Source: Branchiostoma floridae (taxonomy: Eukaryota; Chordata; Leptocardii; Amphioxiformes; Branchiostomatidae). Taken from it: 64,000 nt of DNA. Numbering within the stretch: position 1 is the stretch's first letter; each line of letters starts with the position of its first letter. Shown here piece by piece: positions 53,701-62,700 of the stretch. The translations under genes were made by a program, and so were the position numbers. The notes under the pieces were generated by a model. That model worked only from the letters and a program-made list of their open reading frames with translations, made no database searches and was not told the DNA's origin. The stretch spans positions 19,602,692-19,666,691 of the forward strand of contig NC_049986.1 of NCBI RefSeq assembly GCF_000003815.2, in the 5' to 3' direction.

Positions 53701-56700
53701 GTTTAATTGCAGGTAACATACGTAAAAGGGACAGACAAATAATGTAGAATAGTATACACTGTGTCAACTCTAGTTCAAAAGCTAGCTCTAAATTCAAAAT
53801 TACTGTGTTCGACATTCGTCTAAATCAGTGAATGATGGTATTAGTCCCTTTAAAATGAACATTAGAATAAATGTTTCCTCATGTTTGTTGATAAATCAGG
53901 CGCAGACCTACCCCATGGTGGTGTGAGACGGCTCCTGGCGTCATCGGTACCGCAGACCCAGCCCCCTGCAGGTCGTGACGTCATCCCTGCAGGATTCGCG
54001 CTGCAGACTGCTGCAGTATCCTGTCTGATGCGGGAAAACGAGAACCAGACGTGGGACAACCGCCGCTGCCAGGTTATACTGACTTACAGATCTGATAGAA
54101 TCTTACTAATTAGTTAAATTGGTTAACTTTGAAACCTTAAACTTCCAAGGCCAGCCCTTTGTAATAGCCTCGGCTAACGAGAACCAGACGTGGGACAACC
54201 GCCGCTGCCAGGTTGTACTGACTTACAGATCTGATTCAGAATATTAGTAGTTAGTTTAACTGGTTAACTTTGAAACTTAAAACTTCCAAGGCCAGCCCTT
54301 TGTGATAGCTTCGGCTAGTTGGGCGACCTTGCCTGCCTGTAATTGCCAGCCGAACGAATAAAGAAAGAAAGAAATACACATGTAAGTTGCCCGAGTTTCA
54401 GCTGAAAATGCTGATATAGTCACTTAAATATGGCTTCTGTAATGATGCATAGAACACTTTCAAATGGAATTTCATTTTTCCAAAATTGACTGTCTTGATT
54501 ATACATGTATGATGTTGTAAGCTAATATGAGAGAGAGAGAGAGAGAGATGAATAGATAGATACAGAAGAGAGAGAGAGCATTTTGTACTATTTTTACCGC
54601 AGGTTGGGATTGAAACGGACGAGACGACCACTCGGTGCACGTGTGACATGGCACGACAGAGCGATGGAAAAAGCTCCAGGGTGATTCTGGCAGCGTCTTT
54701 TCTGGCACTTCCCAATTTCGTGGACTTCGACAAGTTTGGAAACAACATTGACAAATTGTCCTCGAATTCGACCGTGTACGGAACGATCCTAGCACTGTGG
54801 ATGATATTCTTGATGTCCCAACTATTGATATTACAGTCAAACATCAGGGTACGTCAGGCTAGAATGACTACTTATTTGATTTATGATGTTGTAAGCGTAG
54901 AGCTAATATTTACAACAGTTAGTACGTTGAATGCTCTTATCTTAAACCACTCCGACCAATGACATCATTATTCGGTGCAATGGAAGCATAAATTGTCCAT
55001 ATAGGCATGTATCAGCTATCAACTGTATACAGAAATCCAATATTTAGTTATCCTTGCCTTTCTAGAGCCACGTCGCTCAACGCACCGCAGTGGCCGACAG
55101 CATTGCTCTTGGACAAGCAGCAAAGTTCGCCACAAGAAACCCCAACATGCAGGTTGTTCCCAAAGTCTCCACCATCCCATCAGAGGTTCCCGGTGCGGAC
55201 TACGTCTACGTCGTGTCTGTCCGTACGGGAACCCAGCCTGATGCCGGCACGGCGTCTGTGGTCGGGCTGATGATCACAGGGTCAGAGGGCAGGACAGCCA
55301 TGGTCACTCTCAACTCTGATGGCCTGGTGAGAAGTGTTCGTTTATATTTCTGCGTCTCTAAACACGCACAAGAAAGATATGGTGATCAACTGACAAATTC
55401 TTTCACGAGCCAATTACTTTGATTTCAATTTGTAACAAGATATCATAAACAAAATGATTGAGACATTTTCATTGAGAAACGAAATAAATTGCCTCCACCA
55501 GGCGTCTATACGAGGCAACAAATCGTAGAATTCGGCAAAAATAAAATCAGCAAATTATCAAGAAAATTCAGTCCACGCTGAAGTTAATGTCCCCCTCTAC
55601 GCGGCAGTACAAAACCTAGTAGTAAACTCCCCTGGCAAACTATTCTCCCTATTAGCCAGTGTTGTCAGTCAGTCTGGTAGAGACTACAAAATAAACACAA
55701 CTGAAAACGCTAATCAATAATCACATGCTTGCCCAAATGTTTGCAAATCTAATGTTGTATCTAGATCCTAGCCAGAGGTGGTGACACGTACCACATCATG
55801 ACGACACCGGCCTCCGTCGGCGAGCTCCAGTCCGTACAGGTCTGGCACGACAGCTCCGGGAAGGGCGCCATGGAGTCACTCTTCATAGACAACATCAAGG
55901 TCTGGGACGTACAGACATCACAGGGGTGGGTACAGGAGCAATTTCGGCTGTTTGATTTTTATTTCTGGCTTTGGTGCAGTCCAAATGTACTCTACAAGAT
56001 ATTTATCTAGGTCTAGATCTAGTTTTAGGAATTCATCTGTCACATTTACTAAAATGATATTTTCTAAGACATATCTGGAAAGAATGAATGTTTATTTATA
56101 TCATGAAATGCTGCCACGATATAGATAATTAGTGATTTGAAGAGAAAAGGTTTCTCATCATTTTTTTGTAAATTGCAGTTAAAACTCGGTGCATATCTAA
56201 ACTGAGATTATTCAGCTTCTAACTTTTTTGATATGATATCTTATGAGATAAGGATTGTGTCATTTCCACAGATGCAGTTTCCCATGTTACTCCTGGCTGT
56301 CCTCTCGCAAAGGTGATGGCAGGACGATAAGGACCTTGAAGGCAGCTGATAAAAAAATGGAGTAAGTCTGGCAGGTTTTTTAAGTGCCCTTTACCTCAAT
56401 GGACGTAAAGTAAGGTGTATCTTGTGATTCGTTTGCTTTGAAATCAGTAATCATTACGACAGATAGATAGCATCTAAACTTGTAGCGCGGACAATAATCT
56501 AAATTAGGATACTATGGCACCATAGATGTCTTAGGTATAGCATAAAATATAATAATCATCTGGTGTATTTTGCCAGCCAGTAGGTACCCCAAGTATGAGT
56601 AATGAGGCTGTTTAACGTGGTCGAGGCACCTCCTCGAGCACGGGACCCCCGTTTTACGTCCCTCCCGGAAGACGATTTCGTGGAAAACTTCGTGAGGCTA

Positions 56701-59700
56701 CAGCAATCCGGACGTCCTTGGTTGTTCCCCCATCCAAGCACTATCCGGACCGCGCGTTGCTTAACTTCCGAGATCGAGGGATCGATCGGGTGTACCAACG
56801 CGCCACGCGGCCGTAGCTCCATAGTCGTTATCAAACCAAACCACATACCGATCAATGTGTAATATAGATGCCTTTTTCTCCGTCTTAAAAAATGTCGTTG
56901 TATTTACCTCAGGATGTCCGAGTACACCCTACCGACGTTTTCGTACCTTCTGTACGACGACCATCTGCTCCTGTCAGCCGTGTGTAACTCCGGTGTGAGA
57001 CACTTCAGCCGGGCGCAGCGCCTGGTCTGCTGCCTGGCTCAGACCACCCTGTGGATGGTGGGCAGCGCCATGTGGTACGGGGTCAGACTGGGAGTACACG
57101 ATGTCATTCTGTTCGACGCCGGCGTGACCACTCTCCGTCTGTCGGAACTGATTGGTACTGCAGCAACATCGTTCACAGTGTTCCTGCCAGTGTACGCCAT
57201 CCTCGTGCCGATGTTTCGCAAGCAGCCTCCGCTGGATGATCAGCCGACATCTCCATCCACCCGCGGCTTTCCGTACAAGGCGGTGGCGTGGATCCTTGCC
57301 ATCCTGACGTCTGTCTGCAGCAGCGTCTTCGTCATCGTGTACAGTCTGCAGTTTGGAGCTGAGAGAAGTCAGGCCTGGCTGAAGGACTTCGTCCTGGCAT
57401 TCCTGTTCTCTACGTTTCTACTGGAGCCTGTTCAAGTAAGCATGTGTTTTAAGAGTTTTCTGAGATTTTACAGCGTCGATGGTACGATATGCAATGTATG
57501 CAAGTGATATTAAGATTTGACAGTCTCGTATTCGGGCATAAGCTACAAAAACGCTTGTGACTTAACCAATGTACGCACTTTGCAGATTTTTCTTGCTAAC
57601 TACACAAAGGCAGTCATCATCGGACCTATTGTGTGGTCTGTGACCGCTTGTGTTCGGAGAGTTTTGGGGACGAATTCATCGGACAAAGAACGTTTTCCGA
57701 TCGGTGTTATTCAGAAGAGCAGTGATTATGATGGTAAGTCTCCACGACTGCCACGACAGGAGTTTTCAGTCAGTGAACATCTTAGTTTTGATTGTTTTAC
57801 AGAGAAAGTATGGATTGTGATATTTTTGTAACTACTTAAAACGAAAAGATTGCTGCTGATGGTATCAACAATTTACTAGAATAACAAGTTCTTATGACAG
57901 AGGCTGTAAACTTGAGATGTCTTTGCACACAGTATTTCCTTAAGTTGACGTCATTACTGCTGCATATTTCTGATACAGTTCCTGCTCAGAGGGTTTTGCC
58001 ACCAGCACCGAAGAAAACCGACCATGACCCGAATTGGACCGAGAGGATGGCAAAAGGTAGAAACGTCCTGGTGCTCCTGGTATTTCTGCTCGTCTTCACT
58101 GGAAATGCCTTCTACATCGGGATTCTGGGCTTCGACAGACACGCCTATCACATCAGGACCTCACTGGAGAACAGCCTACTATCTGGATATGACGAGGTAC
58201 GGTTAGAAAAACTAGCTTGTTATCAGGAAATGAGGAGGTACGGTCAGAAAAACTACCTTGCTATCCTGGTATGAGGAGGTACGGTTAGAAAAACTACCTT
58301 GCTATCCGGAAATGAGGAGGTACGGTTAGAAAAACTACCTTGCTATCCGGAAATGAGGAGGTACGGTTAGAAAAACTACCTTGCTATCCGGAAATGAGGA
58401 GGTACGTTTAGAAAAACTACCTTGCTCTCCGGAAATGAGGATGTACGGTTAGAAAAACTACCTTGCTATCCGGAAATGAGGAGGTACGGTTAGAAAAAAC
58501 TACCTTGCTATCCGGATATGAGGATGTACGTTTAGAAAAACTACCTTGCTATTCGGAAATGAGGATGTACGGTTAGAAAAACTACCTTGCTATCCGGAAA
58601 TGAGGAGGTACGGTTACAAAAACTACCTTGCTATCCGGATATGAGGAGGTACGGTTAGAAGTTACAATCTTCTCACCCTGACCATCCAAACAGCAATCCG
58701 TCTGTAAGCAAGCTGTGCAAATGTTCAGAAACATCACCCGATTATGTCGTTGGTTATAAACTATCTTGTTTGGTTGTTTGTTTGGTTGGTTGGTTGCTTT
58801 ACTGGTTGGTTGCTTGGTTGGTTGTTTGGTTGGTTGCTTGTTTGTTTGGCATATCCGGTAAAACGACCTTAGGTGTAACTCACCAGTTTTGTACAGTGAG
58901 CACACGCTGCATATGCCCAGCCAGTAAGGTCTGATCCGCTCACACCAGAAAGGCCCACTAGCCCTACTCTTACCGTTAAATGTGGTGGGACTAGTACTCT
59001 AGGGTTAACGTGCTCGAGGTGTAGCTTTGTCCAAAGACGGGACCTCCTTCTCTAGCTATGTCACCTCCAAGAGGGTCAGCTGTGCACTGAGACACTTGAA
59101 TTAATTCCACACCTTCAGGTCTCCACAGCAGATGGTGCCTGGAAGTGGCTGTCGTCTGAACTGATGCCGTCTCTTCACCCAGAGCGTGGGTACAGCGGGC
59201 AGAAGCTCAGCTGGCTGGACAAACAGTTTCCGGCCGGAACAAACGCGTTCCGGATCGGTCCCGTTCGCCTGGAGAGAACCACCGAGTATCCAGGTGAGAA
59301 AGCATCGCGGATCCTCAAGAGTCTTTGCCTTTGGTCCAATTTTATGCGTAGAATAACATTGGTAACTAGGCATGTTTACTAAAAATCAATATTTATCGGG
59401 ATATGTGTAAAATTGTTCAATAGACATATGTACTACTCACGTGGTATACGCCGGGGTGTCAATTCAATTCCAGAGGACCCAATAGACATGCACCTTGAAA
59501 CCAGGAATCAAAGGCTCTATCCTGAGCTGCTGATGAATCTAATAAATGGAGCTCTCGGCCGACGGAGTGAACAAGCCTGTTCGTACAACCGGACTACAAG
59601 TATTGTCAACGGAGTCAGGTATATAAAACTTAAGACATGTTTGAAGAATTTGATTTCATGGCAAGTTTTATTCAAGAACGGCTTGTGCCTGTATACAGAG

Positions 59701-62700
59701 ACTATCTACTCCGATTTCATATAATCGTTTTTGTCGGAGACGACTGAAGCCTTGTTTAGATCGCTAGGTTGGGTGAATGGTTGAATCGGTGGTTAGTTGG
59801 GTGGATGGATGGTAGGTCAATAGCCTAGCTCTTTTAAAGGCCCTTCTAAACGCCATTGTTATGCAACCGAGTGAGGATGGCCGAGCGGTCTAAGGTACTG
59901 CGTTTAAGTCGCAGTCTGGTTCTGCGGGCGTGGATTCGAATCCCGCTTCTAAGTGTTTTTCTTTGTTCAACAACCATTTCAAGATTTCGATGTTTAACCG
60001 CTCTCATTTCATGTGATTTCGTTTTACATCCAGGCTTTTTCTCTGTGAAATACGCACCGGCCAGCAAATACGCACCGGCCAGCTTTTTTCAACAGCTTTC
60101 TTGTTTAGAATCAATTTTTATGTCCCGGATTCATGAACATCTGTAATCCAACTTTGATTTACGTTAATAATTTAGAAACGGGAGTTCGGCGTGCTTGACC
60201 ACGGTGGACCTGCCACGGGATGCTGATCAGGCTGCTGCAGTGATAGACTTCCTAAAACAGACCGACTGGATCCTGATGGTTTCAGACACTCTCATCCTCC
60301 GGGCCAACTTCTACCACCCTGACGTCAAGCTGTTCAGCAGCGTGGTGTTCAGGCTGCAGTACCTCCCAGGGGGCGCTGCTGAACTCCAGCCCAGTATCCA
60401 GACCTTCCGGCTTTTCCAGTACCAGACAGCAGACGACTATGTGCAGATGCTTTTCCACATCTTGTTCGTCCTCTTCTACATCTACAACATCTTTAATGAG
60501 ATTTGGAACATACAGAAGAGCGGCCGTCTGTACTTCGCCAGTTTCTGGAACATCTTGATCCTGTGCAACATTGGCTTGTCGACAGCCGTCATCGTGACCT
60601 TCGTAATTCGGTACATCCAGGCAGCTGCTGCACTGCGTGACATACAACAAGCAAAAGGTATGTGCTGACAAACTATCTACATTTTGCTGACATTTGAGAG
60701 AAAGCAGAAACCGTTTTGCATATTATGTGAAAGGTGCCATATCCTGTACGGTAGTGTTTACTGGTGAAGTGTGAAATTTATAACGTTTCCACACATGGGC
60801 TTTTCACAGGGTTATTCGGAATCAATGAGTATGTAGACATCAGTACCGCAGGCCAATGGGACGCTACCTTCAAGGAGGTCCTGTCCTTCTCCATCTTCAT
60901 CAGTACCTTCAGCATCCTGCGGGTTCTCAACTTCTCCAGGGGCGTGGCTACCGTCTACGCTCTGCCTCGTGTAAGAAGAACTCATATTGCACATTTCTAA
61001 CCAAAATATCAAAGTTTTAGTCTATTCTGTTTATTGAATAGTTTGTCAAATGCAAAAATAAGTAGTTTTTTATGTGTTTTTTTTTAACTAGCTGATTTAC
61101 GGGGAAGCCTTTGGGTTTGCGGTGTACATGCTGGTTATGATAGTGGCCTACAGCTTCAGCGGGATTTTGATCTTCGGCAAAAACATGGAGACCTTCTCCG
61201 GCTTTAAGAAAACGTCGTACGTGCTGTTTGAGATGGGCTTGGGGAGGCCGTTCGTCGGAGTCTTTGCGGACGATATGAAGGCAGTGGATCGTGTCATGGG
61301 ACCTCTGTACTATTCTACATTCGTCATGGTCTTCGTCTTTTATCTGGTCAGGCAAAAATAATTTTAGTTCATTTTGCCTTTTAGATAAAAGATTCTTTTG
61401 ATTTTGCCTTTTAGATACATGTATCATTATGTATATCAAGTTTATTTAGTAAGTTTATTTCTATGTTGATTTAAATTGATCTTCTTTTGTATCAACACCT
61501 ATTGAATAATTGTTGTATTAGTTTGTTACGATTGTGTCGGTATGATGGCCTTGAAAACGTGGCCTTGACAAAGAACGCTTGTTTCATCATACCGTCCTAT
61601 ACAGTATATATGCCCCCCCCCCCCCTTCGGTCATAAATGACCATGGCAAAATCCTAGTTCATACAAGCCCTACAGTTTAGGCTATGGTTAAACAGTCCTA
61701 TACGACAATGACAGTCTCTGCCACATGGGGCACATCTGTAGGCTGACTCAGCTCTGTTGTAGAGTTTCTCAGAATCCGGGCGTTAAATTTCTTCTGCCAC
61801 GCGCATCAGTCTGGCTTCTCCGGGTTTTAGCTGCCTGGGCAGTGTTCCTTCCGTCCACTGTTGTGTAAAAGCATAATAAATAAATAAATGAATAATAATT
61901 ATAATAATTATAATGACTGTTCTTAGTTATAGATATACAGAGAAATAATCTGCCATCGATAACCAAATCAGTCTTCTGTTTGCTGCTGTTTCCCTAAGAT
62001 ATTTTAGCACATGAGTCTCTAGTCTAATGTTCTGTACCATGGTTGAGATGTAACTTACAGTCGTCAATCAGACTGCTGAGGAGGCCTTCACGTGGCCTTC
62101 CCAGCCTTAGTTTGATTTTTTTTCACGAACGCATGAATGAATGAATGAATGAATGCATTGATATATATTATCACCGACAATCCCAAGTTTCACGCCTCTC
62201 GGATAGGACGTTAAATGGACGTCTCGTTTGTAGGGAGAGCCACATCCTACGCACGTAAAATAACCCACCACACCTTTCCAAAAAGAGTAGGGGTATGCCC
62301 CGGTGTGCTATGGTGCAAATCCTTCTGTCTGCAGTTGGTGATTAACTTCAAATCACCCGCAGGAGAGTAGTGATGTATCAGTCAATAATGGAGATCCGAT
62401 TCGATCCAAACCAAACAACATTGCGTAACCCAATGTTTGCCCACGTTTCCTACAGATGAATCTGGGAGTGGGGATGCTGTGTAACTGGCTGAGCTACTGT
62501 CAGACGTCAGACGACATTGGCGTGGACACGGCGATGGGAGATTACTTCTGGAACTCCTTCAGGAGTCTTCTGGGCATGCGTCATGAGCCCCAAGCCTCTG
62601 ACGGTAATATCACAGTTACCATTGTTGACAGTTTTTGTTAGCTACTGACAGATCAATTATTTATGTCACCTGTCTGCCTACCTTCCTAAGTGCCCTACTT

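Noticed and set aside
53200-53815. Small open frames in the intron after the GAIN-like exon
   Set aside because: No domain similarity, and the flanking exons join in phase without them.
60282-60671. Minus-strand open frame of 129 codons
   Set aside because: Antisense shadow of the TM7-8 exon of the polycystin-like gene.
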